A stretch of DNA of 64,000 bases from Mycobacterium paraterrae (GTDB taxonomy: Bacteria > Actinomycetota > Actinomycetes > Mycobacteriales > Mycobacteriaceae): NCBI RefSeq assembly GCF_022430545.2, contig NZ_CP092488.2, positions 2,914,001 to 2,978,000 on the forward strand. The letters are read 5' to 3'. Under the pieces are notes generated by a model. It made no database searches. It saw nothing but the letters and a program-made list of their open reading frames with translations, and had not been told where the DNA came from. A program made the position numbers and the translations under genes. Shown in pieces: positions 41,339 through 49,590 of the stretch; the first letter of the stretch is position 1; each line of letters starts with the position of its first letter.

Positions 41339-42643
41339 ATGACCACACCGTCGCGGCCGGCCTGGTATCCGGGCCGCAGCGCCGTGCCGGGCATCGCGGT
41401 GGCATCGCCCCTGCCGCGGGACGACCCCTTCTACACCTATACCGGCTCCACGCCGCTCGACAGCATCGCACCGGGCACGGTCCTGAACACTCGCCACTTC
41501 CATTACCACCTGTTCGGCTTTCCGACGCTGCTGCAAACCACACAATTGCTCTATCGGTCGACCAGCCAGACCGGGAAGCCGACCGTCAACGTCACCTCGA
41601 TCATCAAGCCGCCGTTCCAGTTCGACGCGACCAAGGTGATCTCCTACCAGTCCGCCTACGACTCACTCAATCGCAACGACGAACCGTCCCATGCCATTTC
41701 GGGTGGACTTCGACTCGGCGGCCTCATCATCAACGTCGAGTCGGCAGTCTTCGCCCCGTTCCTCGCCGACGGCTACACGGTGATCGTGCCTGACACCGAA
41801 GGCCAGCGCGCCGACTTCGCCGCGGGACCCGAGTACGGCATGAACACCCTCGATTCGATTCTCGCAGCGGTCAATTCGTCGACCATCCCGGCCGATGCGC
41901 GCGTCGCGATGCTCGGGTATTCCGGCGGTGCGATCGCCACCGAGTGGGCCGCTGAGCTGGCGCCGACCTACGCACCCGAAGCCAACGCGCGCTTGATCGG
42001 CGCGGCGATCGGTGGCGTACTGGTCGACCCGGCGCACAACCTGCATTACGTCGAGGGAACCGGCTTCTGGGCCGGTGTCGCGGCGATGGCGCTGGTCGGC
42101 ATCGCCCGCGCATTCGAGATCGAGACCGAGCTGGCCCGCTACCTGAGCCCCAGCGGCGCGAGGATCTTCCAGGAGTTACAGACCGCGTCGATCGTCAACG
42201 TGCTCGGTCAGTATCCCGGGCTGAAGTGGAGCGACCTGGTCAGCCCCGACTATCCGATGCCGGAAAACCTGGGGCTCTATGTTGGCTGCGCCAACCAGCT
42301 GATCATGGGAACCGCTGGGACGCCGACGATTCCGCTGTTCATCGGTCAGGGCGCCAACGGTGAACTGGAAGGCACACCGGGGAACAAGCCGGGCATCGGC
42401 GCCGGCGACGGCGTGATGATCGCCGGCGATGTACGCACGCTCGCCCGCGACTACTGCGCGCGAGGCGTAGCGGTGTACTACGAGGAGTACACCGCGCTCA
42501 GCCACATCTGGGCCGTTCCCATCTGGCTGAACAGCGCGAACACCTGGATCAAGCAACGCTTCGCCGGCCTGCCGATCCCACAGAACTGTGCGTCGATTCG
42601 GGAAGGCAATCCGCTGACGCCGATCCCGATGCCGCCTGACTGA
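41339..42643 (+). CDS. Secretory-lipase-family (LIP) alpha/beta hydrolase
   Basis: The 434-residue protein has the PF03583-like LIP pattern: TRHFHYHLFGFP, then the nucleophile VAMLGYSGGAIATEWAAELAP, a long cap region and a catalytic His in ALSHIWAVPIW. The family includes secreted fungal lipases and actinobacterial homologues acting on triacylglycerol or long-chain esters. I see no clear N-terminal signal peptide. It is divergent from the molybdopterin enzyme gene and is followed within 10 bases by a serine beta-lactamase-like gene on the same strand, so co-transcription is likely. Confidence 0.82.
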   Translation: MTTPSRPAWYPGRSAVPGIAVASPLPRDDPFYTYTGSTPLDSIAPGTVLNTRHFHYHLFGFPTLLQTTQLLYRSTSQTGKPTVNVTSIIKPPFQFDATKVISYQSAYDSLNRNDEPSHAISGGLRLGGLIINVESAVFAPFLADGYTVIVPDTEGQRADFAAGPEYGMNTLDSILAAVNSSTIPADARVAMLGYSGGAIATEWAAELAPTYAPEANARLIGAAIGGVLVDPAHNLHYVEGTGFWAGVAAMALVGIARAFEIETELARYLSPSGARIFQELQTASIVNVLGQYPGLKWSDLVSPDYPMPENLGLYVGCANQLIMGTAGTPTIPLFIGQGANGELEGTPGNKPGIGAGDGVMIAGDVRTLARDYCARGVAVYYEEYTALSHIWAVPIWLNSANTWIKQRFAGLPIPQNCASIREGNPLTPIPMPPD

Positions 42644-42653
42644 TGCCGGAACA

Positions 42654-44015
42654 GTGCGCACAACCGTCGTCGTCGTGATCGCCCTGCTGATGCTGGTGAC
42701 GGCATCCTCGACCCGGTACGTAGTGAGGCACGGTGAAAGCCATGTCGTGACGGGGACTCAGGGGTCCACTGAGTTCGCGCCGATCTCCAGGCTGATGAAC
42801 GACGCGATCGCCGCGGACAAGTTGCCCGGCGGCGTGGTCGAGATCGGTCACGGCGGCAGGACCGTCTTCCGCAAGGCGTACGGCTCCCGCAAACTCGCCG
42901 GCGAACCGGGCCTGGACGGATCGCCCGCACCCGCGGAGCCGATGACCGACGACACCATCTTCGACATCGCCTCGCTGACGAAACCCCTCGCCACCGCAAC
43001 CGCCGTCATGCAGCTCTACGAGCAGGGCAAGCTCGCCTTCGACGAGCCCGTCCAGAGCTACCTGTCGGAGTTCAACGCCGCCAACGATCCAGTGCGGCAA
43101 CGGGTCACGGTCCGAATGCTGCTGACCCACACCTCCGGTGAGCCGATCGACGTCAACCTCGCAGACCCGTGGGGCCTGGATCGGCCCGACAAGGCCGAGG
43201 GCATTCGCCGGGCGATCACTACGCCGCTGCAGTCGGGCCCGGGGGACGAGTTTCGGTATTCCGACATCAACTACATCCTGCTTGGGGCGATGGTCGAAAG
43301 GCTGACGGGCACAGCAGAAGACGACTACGCGCGGCAGAATATCTTCGCGCCGCTGGAGATGACCGAAACTCGCTACTTGCCGCCGGCCAGCCTGACGTCG
43401 CGCATCGCGCCGACCGCCGTCGACGACCAGAGCAGCGCGGACCCGAGCAAGAATCCCGACTTCGGCCATCTGCTGCGGGGCGTCGTGCACGACCCGACCG
43501 CGCGGCGAATGGGCGGCGTCGCCGGGCACGCCGGGGTATTCTCGACCGCGCGCGACGTCGGCCGCTTCGCGCAAGCGCTGCTCGATCGACTTGCCAACCG
43601 CCCCAGCGCCTTTCCGCTGCAACCAGCGACCCTGGCCGTGATGACGACGCCTCAACAGCCCGGACACCACCCGGGGCAGGTCGACGCGGCGAACGAGGCC
43701 GTCCGAAAAGCCCTCGAACGAACGCCGAACACGACCGATCCGCTGCTTGGCCCCCATTATCCGGCGATCGACGGGCAGGAGCTGTTCGGTTTCGGCTGGG
43801 ACATCGACACGGACTTTTCCAAGCCGCGCGGGTTGATCTTCCCCGTCGGCAGCTTCGGCGCCACGGGTTTCACCGGAACTTCGCTCTGGCTGGACCCGGG
43901 TTCCGATACCTACGTCGTCCTGCTCACGAACGTGATCCATGTGCGCGGCAGCCGGCCCATCTCGAACCTGCGCGGTGATGTGGCGACCGCGGCGGCCGAG
44001 GCCGTCGGACTCTAG
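42654..44015 (+). CDS. Serine beta-lactamase-family hydrolase (class C/penicillin-binding-protein-like)
   Basis: A GTG start at 42654 gives 453 residues with a hydrophobic N-terminus (VVVIALLMLVTASS) that may be a signal anchor. The SxxK motif is in DIASLTKPLATATAV, the YxN-like motif in FRYSDINYILLG, and the late GFTGTSLWLDPG replaces the usual KTG region. Such proteins are esterases, peptidases or beta-lactamases with a Ser-Lys-Tyr active site. It resembles LpqK/EstB-type mycobacterial proteins by general plan. Co-transcription with the upstream lipase gene (10-base gap) suggests a role in lipid or ester breakdown, which is inference. Confidence 0.85.
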   Translation: MRTTVVVVIALLMLVTASSTRYVVRHGESHVVTGTQGSTEFAPISRLMNDAIAADKLPGGVVEIGHGGRTVFRKAYGSRKLAGEPGLDGSPAPAEPMTDDTIFDIASLTKPLATATAVMQLYEQGKLAFDEPVQSYLSEFNAANDPVRQRVTVRMLLTHTSGEPIDVNLADPWGLDRPDKAEGIRRAITTPLQSGPGDEFRYSDINYILLGAMVERLTGTAEDDYARQNIFAPLEMTETRYLPPASLTSRIAPTAVDDQSSADPSKNPDFGHLLRGVVHDPTARRMGGVAGHAGVFSTARDVGRFAQALLDRLANRPSAFPLQPATLAVMTTPQQPGHHPGQVDAANEAVRKALERTPNTTDPLLGPHYPAIDGQELFGFGWDIDTDFSKPRGLIFPVGSFGATGFTGTSLWLDPGSDTYVVLLTNVIHVRGSRPISNLRGDVATAAAEAVGL

Positions 44016-44103
44016 TGACTGCCTGAGAACACGCCGGAAATAATCCGGACCGCAGTCCGGTTGGGTCAAATTGTGTGCTTGGCCCAACTCAAAGGAGAAC
44101 GAC

Positions 44104-44655
44104 ATGACCGCAGCCGTTGACACCCACAAGCTGACCGCCGGGACCTGGGCGATCGACCCAGTCCACTCATCGGTCAATTTCGCAGTGCGTCACCTGGTCG
44201 TCGGCAAGACGTACGGCCGGTTCGGCCAATTCAGCGGAGCAATCACGATCGGCGAAGACGGTACGCCCGCCGTCAGCGCCGAGGTCGACGTCAACTCGAT
44301 CGACACCGGCAATGAACAACGCGACGCCCACATCAAGGCCCCCGACTTCTTCAACACCGAGGAATTTCCGACCGCGACGTTCGTATCGACCTCGGTGCGG
44401 TCCGACGGCGACAACTACCTGCTCGACGGCGATTTCACCCTTAAGGGCGTGACCAAACCGGTCACGCTGGCCCTGGCGTTCAACGGCGTCAGCCCGGGCA
44501 TGGGACATGGAGAAGTCGCTGGCTTCGATGCTTCGGTTGTACTGAGCCGCAAAGACTTCGGCGTAGGCGGCGAGCACTTGCTCGACGGCGGCGGCGCGAT
44601 CGTCGGCGACAAGGTCACGATCACGCTAGCGATCGAGGCGCTGAAGCAGGGCTGA
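44104..44655 (+). CDS. YceI-family lipid-binding protein
   Basis: ATG 44104, preceded by AAAGGAG (44091-44097), gives 183 residues. The sequence GTWAIDPVHSSVNFAVRHLVVGKTYGRFG is the YceI signature, followed by VDVNSIDTGNEQRDAHIKAPDFFN and FPTATFVST; the fold is a lipocalin-like beta barrel binding polyprenoid or fatty chains. There is no signal peptide, so it is cytosolic, like most mycobacterial members. Its 3' end faces the TVP38 gene. Regulation is not apparent from the sequence. Confidence 0.92.
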   Translation: MTAAVDTHKLTAGTWAIDPVHSSVNFAVRHLVVGKTYGRFGQFSGAITIGEDGTPAVSAEVDVNSIDTGNEQRDAHIKAPDFFNTEEFPTATFVSTSVRSDGDNYLLDGDFTLKGVTKPVTLALAFNGVSPGMGHGEVAGFDASVVLSRKDFGVGGEHLLDGGGAIVGDKVTITLAIEALKQG

Positions 44656-44680
44656 ATTCGCTCAGAGGCGGGCAGATCGC

Positions 44681-45397
44681 CTATTGGTCCGGCGATGTGA
44701 CGGATGGGATTTCAGCGGAGTCCCGCCCGTCACTGCTGCGCCATTTCCGAAAGCCCTGCCGGGCGGCGAACGCGCCGACCACCGCCGTCACGCACCACAC
44801 CCCGATCGCCGCGTACGCCAGCACCGGCGACCTGTTGCCGATCGACGCGCCCAACGCGGTGTAGACGAACGCCCGCGGCACCGACCCGATGAACGCGCCA
44901 ACGGCCATCTGCCACAACGGAACTCCGAACGCCCCGAACGCGTAGGAGGCCAGCGCATCCGACAGGCCCGGAATGAACCGTTGCCCGACCACCGCCCACA
45001 GGCCGCGTCGCTGAATCAGCGCATCCAGACGGTCGGCCCGCTCGGCACCGATCAACGCCCGCGCGCTGTCACGCCCCGCGCGGCGGCCCAGGAAGGCCGC
45101 CACTACCGCGGTACCGACCGTGGCGCCCAGGGTCACGAACACGCCCAGCAGCGGTCCGAACAACAGCCCGCTGCTCGCCGCCAGAATCGGGCCCGGCACG
45201 AAAATTGCTCCGAGCACCGCCGAGAGCACCACGTAGGTGAACGGTGCCAGCGGACCCGTCGCCTTCACCCAGCCCCGCACGTCCTCGATGTTCACCACAT
45301 GCTTGACCGCCAGCAGATAGAACAGCACGACCAGGAACGCGGCAAACACGGCCAGCCGGATGATGTGCGGCCGTCGAGATGTGGATGGGTGGGTCAT
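44681..45397 (-). CDS. TVP38/TMEM64-family (SNARE-associated) membrane protein
   Basis: The frame extends to 45661, but ATG 45397 gives a sensible 238-residue protein and avoids running through the divergent methyltransferase gene. It has five to six hydrophobic helices, with the family core VPGPILAASSGLLFGPLLGVFVTLGATVGTA and a RFIPGLSDALASYAFGAFGVP segment. Members are inner-membrane proteins involved in lipid scrambling or ion transport in bacteria, related to DedA. It is convergent with the YceI gene and divergent from the methyltransferase gene. Confidence 0.88.
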   Translation of the reverse strand: MTHPSTSRRPHIIRLAVFAAFLVVLFYLLAVKHVVNIEDVRGWVKATGPLAPFTYVVLSAVLGAIFVPGPILAASSGLLFGPLLGVFVTLGATVGTAVVAAFLGRRAGRDSARALIGAERADRLDALIQRRGLWAVVGQRFIPGLSDALASYAFGAFGVPLWQMAVGAFIGSVPRAFVYTALGASIGNRSPVLAYAAIGVWCVTAVVGAFAARQGFRKWRSSDGRDSAEIPSVTSPDQ

Positions 45398-45443
45398 GGT
45401 GACCGTGATTCTTCCGTATCCCCGGCTCACGTAGGGTCGGGGC

Positions 45444-46385
45444 GTGGCGAGAACAGATGACGACAGCTGGGAAATCACCGAGAGCGTGGGCGCGACGGCG
45501 CTCGGTGTGGCCGCGGCACGTGCCGCCGACACCGAGAGCAGCGACCCGCTGATCAGCGACCCGTTCGCCCGAGTGTTCCTCGACCGCGTCGGGCACGGCG
45601 TGTGGGATTGGTACGGCGCTCCCGAGCTGCCGGCCGCCGTCGTCGAGGCCGAACCCGACATGCCGCAGCGAATGCAATCGCTGGTGAGCTACTTCGCCAC
45701 GCGGACAAAGTTTTTTGACACCGAGTTCATCGACGCCGCCAATGCGGGTGTCCGCCAGGCGGTGATCCTGGCCGCCGGTCTGGACGCACGGTCATGGCGG
45801 CTGCCGTGGCCCGACGGCGCAGTAGTCTACGAGCTCGACCAGGACCGGGTGCTGGACTTCAAACTCGAAACCCTGCACGAGCACGGCGCCGAGCCGAAAG
45901 CCCATCGTGTCCCCGTCGCGGTCGATCTGCGCCAGGACTGGCCAACGGCGCTGCGCCAGGCCGGATTTGATCCGTCGGAACCGAGCTTCTGGTCGATCGA
46001 GGGCCTGCTGATGTACCTGCCGGCCGCGGCCCAGGACCGGCTGTTCGAGCGCATCCAGGAGCTTGCAGCACCTGGCAGCCGGATCGCCGTCGAGGGCCTG
46101 GGACCGGAGTTCGCCGTCCCGGAACTGCGTGATGTGCGCCGCGCGCGGATGGACCGCGTCCGGGAGCTGATGGCCGAGGCGGGCTCGCCGATCGAGGTGC
46201 CCAAGACCGACGAGCTGTGGTACTTCGAGGAGCGTGAAGACGTCAGCGACTGGCTGCGCCGGCACGGCTGGAAGGTCACCGCGACGCCGTCCGACGAGCT
46301 GATGGCCAGCTACGGGCGCCCCTCACCCGAAGGCCTGGAAGAGGCGTCGCCGACGCATTGGTTCATCTCGGGCGAGAAGCGTTAG
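45444..46385 (+). CDS. Mycobacterial SAM-dependent methyltransferase (LCM/PPM-like family)
   Basis: A GTG start at 45444 gives 313 residues. It opens with the mycobacterial family text TDDDSWEITESVGATALGVAAARAADT, followed by RQAVILAAGLDARSWRLPWP (SAM-binding motif) and VYELDQDRVLDFK, and SFWSIEGLLMYLPA. About a dozen paralogues of this family are found in M. tuberculosis (Rv0146-like) and they use S-adenosylmethionine on unidentified substrates. Convergent overlap of 4 bases with the NYN gene. A weak GGTCGGGG precedes the start. Confidence 0.88.
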   Translation: MARTDDDSWEITESVGATALGVAAARAADTESSDPLISDPFARVFLDRVGHGVWDWYGAPELPAAVVEAEPDMPQRMQSLVSYFATRTKFFDTEFIDAANAGVRQAVILAAGLDARSWRLPWPDGAVVYELDQDRVLDFKLETLHEHGAEPKAHRVPVAVDLRQDWPTALRQAGFDPSEPSFWSIEGLLMYLPAAAQDRLFERIQELAAPGSRIAVEGLGPEFAVPELRDVRRARMDRVRELMAEAGSPIEVPKTDELWYFEEREDVSDWLRRHGWKVTATPSDELMASYGRPSPEGLEEASPTHWFISGEKR

Positions 46386-47230
46386 CGCAGCCGCACCATC
46401 CGGGTCGTCGAGCTCTCGTCCAGCTCGACGAGGTCCGAGCGCGACCTGAGAAAGTCGCTGAAAGATTTGAAGCCCAAGGCTTTTTCGCTGAACGACGGGT
46501 CCATCCGTTTCATCTGCGCCTTGACCGCGGAGTTGTGAAGCCAGTCGACATCGTCCTTCTCGGTGCCGATCCGCAACGCCCGGGTCAGGAGCGCGGTGGC
46601 GGCCGCTTGCGCGTCGGGCGCGGGCGGTTCGTCGCCGGTTGGTTTCGCGCGTGTCTTGGGCTCGGGCACCGGAACGCCGGGCAGCGCGTCGTAGATGACG
46701 AAGTCGTCGCATGCCGCGGCCAGCGCCCTGCTCGACGACCCGGCCACGCCTACACCCACCACGTAGCGGCCCAGCCGCTTGCAGCGCTGCGCCAACGCGA
46801 TGTAGTCCGAGTCGCCGGCCACGATCACCACGTGCGTCAGGTCCGGCAGCCGGAACATGTCCTCGACCGCGTCGACGGCCAGCCGGATGTCGGCGCCGTT
46901 CTTGCCGTAGGCCGCCGCGGGAAACAGCTGCACCAAATCGACTGCGCGACTGACCAATTGCTCGCGGTAGCCATTGTTGACCTCCGACGACCAGTCGGCG
47001 TAGGCACGAGTCAGCACCAGGGTGCCGAACGACGAGGCGAAGTCGATGATCGCGCCGACATCGACGGTGGCCCGCGCCAGCCGGTCTTCCTTCAGCCCCT
47101 TGGCTTTGTCCTTCTGGAACGAGCTGCGGCCGTTGATCTGGTCATAACGTGAGATCACGATGTTGTCGAAGTCGAGGTACACCGCGACCCGGTCCGCGTC
47201 GGCATCTGTCATGAGTCCAGTCTCGACCAT
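46382..47230 (-). CDS. NYN-domain (PIN-like) ribonuclease with C-terminal LOTUS/OST-HTH domain
   Basis: The 282-residue protein begins with VAVYLDFDNIVIS and has the NYN acidic set in DIRLAVDAVEDM and VVIVAGDSDYIALAQRCK, as in the PIN-like NYN nucleases. A C-terminal region from about residue 215 (LLTRALRIGTEKDDVDWLHNSAVKAQMKRMDP, ALGFKSFSDFLRS) is the OST-HTH/LOTUS domain, which binds RNA. It is probably an RNA-processing or decay factor of the housekeeping set. It is convergent with the methyltransferase gene and divergent from a SpoIIAA-like gene. Confidence 0.88.
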   Translation of the reverse strand: MVETGLMTDADADRVAVYLDFDNIVISRYDQINGRSSFQKDKAKGLKEDRLARATVDVGAIIDFASSFGTLVLTRAYADWSSEVNNGYREQLVSRAVDLVQLFPAAAYGKNGADIRLAVDAVEDMFRLPDLTHVVIVAGDSDYIALAQRCKRLGRYVVGVGVAGSSSRALAAACDDFVIYDALPGVPVPEPKTRAKPTGDEPPAPDAQAAATALLTRALRIGTEKDDVDWLHNSAVKAQMKRMDPSFSEKALGFKSFSDFLRSRSDLVELDESSTTRMVRLR

Positions 47231-47268
47231 CGCTGGCCCGGCGAACCGGATTTGCGCATAGTGGAGTC

Positions 47269-47637
47269 ATGATCGAACTGCTGTCGGATATGCCCAGCGG
47301 GGTGAACGGGGTGCGTGTCTCGGGCCGGCTGACCGGCGACGAGTTGCGCGAGCTCAAGCCCGCCATGGAAAACATGATGAACACCGACGAAATTAGGATC
47401 GTCGAGGTGATCGGTGACGACTACGAGGGCTTCGGCCCGGGCGGGTTGTTCGAGGACCTGAAGGTCGCCGTCGGCACGGTGTGGCCGCATCACGCAGCGT
47501 TCAAGCGAATCGCGGTGGTCTCCGACAAGGCGTGGGTCGCCCACACCTTGCACGCGTTGGCGTGGATGATTCCCGGTGAGATTGCCGTATTCGGGCTCGA
47601 CGAGCTGGACAAGGCTAAAGACTGGGCGGCTGGCTGA
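47269..47637 (+). CDS. SpoIIAA-like/STAS-fold small protein
   Basis: The 122-residue protein contains VRVSGRLTGDELRELKPAME and the EVIGDDYEGFGPGGLFEDLKVAVG segment of the DUF3478/SpoIIAA-like family, which has a STAS-like fold. There is no phospho-acceptor serine in the usual antagonist motif that I can identify. Its role is unknown; proteins of this group lie in the cytosol and may bind lipids. It overlaps the 3' end of the convergent membrane-protein gene by 23 bases. Confidence 0.85.
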   Translation: MIELLSDMPSGVNGVRVSGRLTGDELRELKPAMENMMNTDEIRIVEVIGDDYEGFGPGGLFEDLKVAVGTVWPHHAAFKRIAVVSDKAWVAHTLHALAWMIPGEIAVFGLDELDKAKDWAAG

Positions 47638-48187
47638 GTAACCTTGCGCCCGTGAGCAATTGCCACCCGGTGATCGAGTAGACGCTGCAACGCTCGACTG
47701 CTCCGAGCGGCGACGTCGGATTGCCAAGCTCGATCACGAACACCACGAAACTCAGCAGACCAAACACCCCGAGGCCGATCGACACCCGGCGATGCCAGCC
47801 GCCGACAATTGACGACGCCGCAAGCACTGTCGCGTTTCCGCCCACGATCGCTAACACTGCGCCGACGGCATGCGGCACTGATCCACTGTGAAAAAACGCA
47901 ATCACCACGTTGCCGACGGCGTTCGCGGCGGCGCAGGCGGGCAGCAGCCCACTTCTGCGAAACGCCACGGCACCGGCCAAGAACAGCGAACCCTGCACGC
48001 AGAAACCGACGTTCATCAGCCAGGCCAGCGGCGAATGGACGCCCGGCACCCCGAGATCGCTGATGAAGTTGCGCAGGTAGCTGTAGTGCGGCCGAAAGGC
48101 GCACGCGGCAACAGCTTCGAGCGTCAAATAGACGGCCGCTCCGGAAAACCAGACGATGCCGGCCCATCGGCGACTCAAATGTGTCAT
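47615..48187 (-). CDS. DUF998-like integral membrane protein
   Basis: I prefer ATG 48187 (190 residues; the frame reaches 48232) because it starts close before the first membrane helix (WAGIVWFSGAAVYLTLEAVAA). Five or more hydrophobic helices follow (LFLAGAVAF, AANAVGNVVIAF, IGLGVFGLLSFVVFVI), with YLRNFISDLGVPGVHSP as a conserved loop typical of DUF998. No function is known for the family. The 3' end overlaps the SpoIIAA-like gene convergently; the 5' side faces the glyoxalase-like gene. Confidence 0.75.
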   Translation of the reverse strand: MTHLSRRWAGIVWFSGAAVYLTLEAVAACAFRPHYSYLRNFISDLGVPGVHSPLAWLMNVGFCVQGSLFLAGAVAFRRSGLLPACAAANAVGNVVIAFFHSGSVPHAVGAVLAIVGGNATVLAASSIVGGWHRRVSIGLGVFGLLSFVVFVIELGNPTSPLGAVERCSVYSITGWQLLTGARLLSQPPSL

Positions 48188-48273
48188 TACTTTATGAACG
48201 CTCGCCAAATCGAGTAATCGGAAGAGCGACAAGGGTTACCGTGACGATAACGCCCATGAAACGAGGTGCCCCC

Positions 48274-48627
48274 ATGAGTGATTACCAGGTCAAGCTCATC
48301 ATCCTGTCGACTGACGATCTCGACAATTCCATCAAGTTCTACACCGAAACCCTCGGCATCGGGCTGAAGTTTCGCGACGGCGCGCACTTCGCGGCGCTCG
48401 ACGGCGGACCGGTCACCCTCGCCCTGGCGACCGAGGTCGACCATCCCATCCCGGGTCAGGTCGTCGTCGGCATCAAGACCGATGACGTCGACGCCGCGGC
48501 CAAGTCCGTCGAGGACAGCGGCGGCGGGATCGTAAAAGCCCCGTACGACGACGCCCACGAGCGCCGCGCGGTGGTCTACGACAACAAGGGCAACGGGATC
48601 GTCTTCTGCAAGCCGCTCGGCCGCTAG
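48274..48627 (+). CDS. VOC-superfamily (glyoxalase/bleomycin-resistance-like) protein
   Basis: ATG 48274 with GAGGTG upstream gives 117 residues. The sequence follows the VOC beta-alpha-beta-beta-beta unit: KLIILSTDDLDNSIKFYTETLG, DGAHFAALDGGPVTLALA, and VVVGIKTDDVDAAAKSVEDSGG, RRAVVYDNKGNGIVFCKPL. One such chain pairs with another to form a metal- or ligand-binding site. Without the full set of metal ligands identified, enzymatic versus binding function stays open. Its stop overlaps the convergent next gene by 4 bases. Confidence 0.85.
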   Translation: MSDYQVKLIILSTDDLDNSIKFYTETLGIGLKFRDGAHFAALDGGPVTLALATEVDHPIPGQVVVGIKTDDVDAAAKSVEDSGGGIVKAPYDDAHERRAVVYDNKGNGIVFCKPLGR

Positions 48628-49511
48628 GTCAGATGCGCGCTGTTGTCGTCTAACTCGTTGCGGCGCAGCGCCATCGGGGTCATCGCAGGTACGTCTCCAC
48701 CGGCCACCACGGTCCGCGTGATTGGCGTCAGCGCCTGGAACAACGTCTCGACCTCGTCGTCGCTCAGCACGTCGAGCACAGCCAGCGACAACTCGTCGGT
48801 CCTTCGCTCGACGTAATCCTTGAGTTCCTGCCCGGCGGGCGTGAGCGCGCCCCCGTCGTCGAGCAGTCCGCGCGCGGCCAGACCCTGCTCCCGGGCGCGC
48901 CACTCCTCGTCGTCATAGTCGCGGGTGCGGGCGATGTAGTCCCGCGGGACCGCGCCCGCCGCGGCGTGCAGCACGTTGCATTCCCGGCCCGTCACCCCGG
49001 CGGCGCTGAGCACCGCGTTGTGGGTGTCGCCGCGGTGCTCACGCAGCAGGGTCGTGGCATGCCACAACGCGGCCAGCGGCTCGTCCGGCCACGGCAGCGC
49101 GCGGTTCGCCGCGAACAGCGGCCGACCGCACAGCGGCGCGTTCCGAGCCGCCTTGCCGAGCAGTTCGGCTGCGGTCGCGACGTTTCCATCCGGCTCGAGT
49201 CCATAGCGCCGCAGCACCGCGACCGCGGTTTCGGCGCGGACCCGTAACGCCTTGTCAGGTCCCGCGATGGCCCACGCCGCCGACAGCGACTTGGCCACCC
49301 GTGACGGCGCGAAGTTGTAGAAGATCGCGGTCACCACCTCGGGCGGTACGGTACCCAGCGGCGCCGAGCGGGCGGCGAAATATCCCATCCAATAGCCCTT
49401 GTAACCCAACCCGTCCAGCGCCTCGCGCACCTCGGGCGCGAAGTACGTCACGCCGTGGATGGGCTCGAACCGATCCAGTAGACGCCGGGCAAGCTCTGAC
49501 TCTCTAGGCAT
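48624..49511 (-). CDS. SCO6745-family helix-turn-helix-like protein
   Basis: ATG 49511 is chosen because it directly starts the conserved region (LARRLLDRFEPIHGVTYFAPEVREAL), giving 295 residues; the frame reaches 49613. Further landmarks are GLGYKGYWMGYFAARSAPLG, VAKSLSAAWAIAGPDKAL, PLFAANRALPWPDEPLAALWHATTLLREHRGDTHNAVL and a late ARGLLDDGGALTPAGQELK winged-helix-like element. Actinobacterial proteins with this plan carry the SCO6745 family name and have no assigned function. The MarR-like C-terminal part suggests DNA binding. Confidence 0.8.
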   Translation of the reverse strand: MPRESELARRLLDRFEPIHGVTYFAPEVREALDGLGYKGYWMGYFAARSAPLGTVPPEVVTAIFYNFAPSRVAKSLSAAWAIAGPDKALRVRAETAVAVLRRYGLEPDGNVATAAELLGKAARNAPLCGRPLFAANRALPWPDEPLAALWHATTLLREHRGDTHNAVLSAAGVTGRECNVLHAAAGAVPRDYIARTRDYDDEEWRAREQGLAARGLLDDGGALTPAGQELKDYVERRTDELSLAVLDVLSDDEVETLFQALTPITRTVVAGGDVPAMTPMALRRNELDDNSAHLT

Positions 49512-49590
49512 AAAACCTGAGCCTAGGTGTTGGTGAAGTCCCCGACAACGCCGTATCCGGGATAGACGGGCCAAGAAGCGGACGGTGCGG

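Noticed and set aside
42549..44177. 542-codon minus-strand frame across the beta-lactamase-like gene
   Set aside because: Antisense shadow of a gene with clear SxxK and YxN motifs; composition typical of antisense in high-GC DNA.
45397..45661. N-terminal extension of the TVP38 gene over the methyltransferase gene
   Set aside because: The added residues are Ser/Ala-rich, lie antisense to the methyltransferase start, and remove the membrane protein's natural beginning; ATG 45397 fits better.
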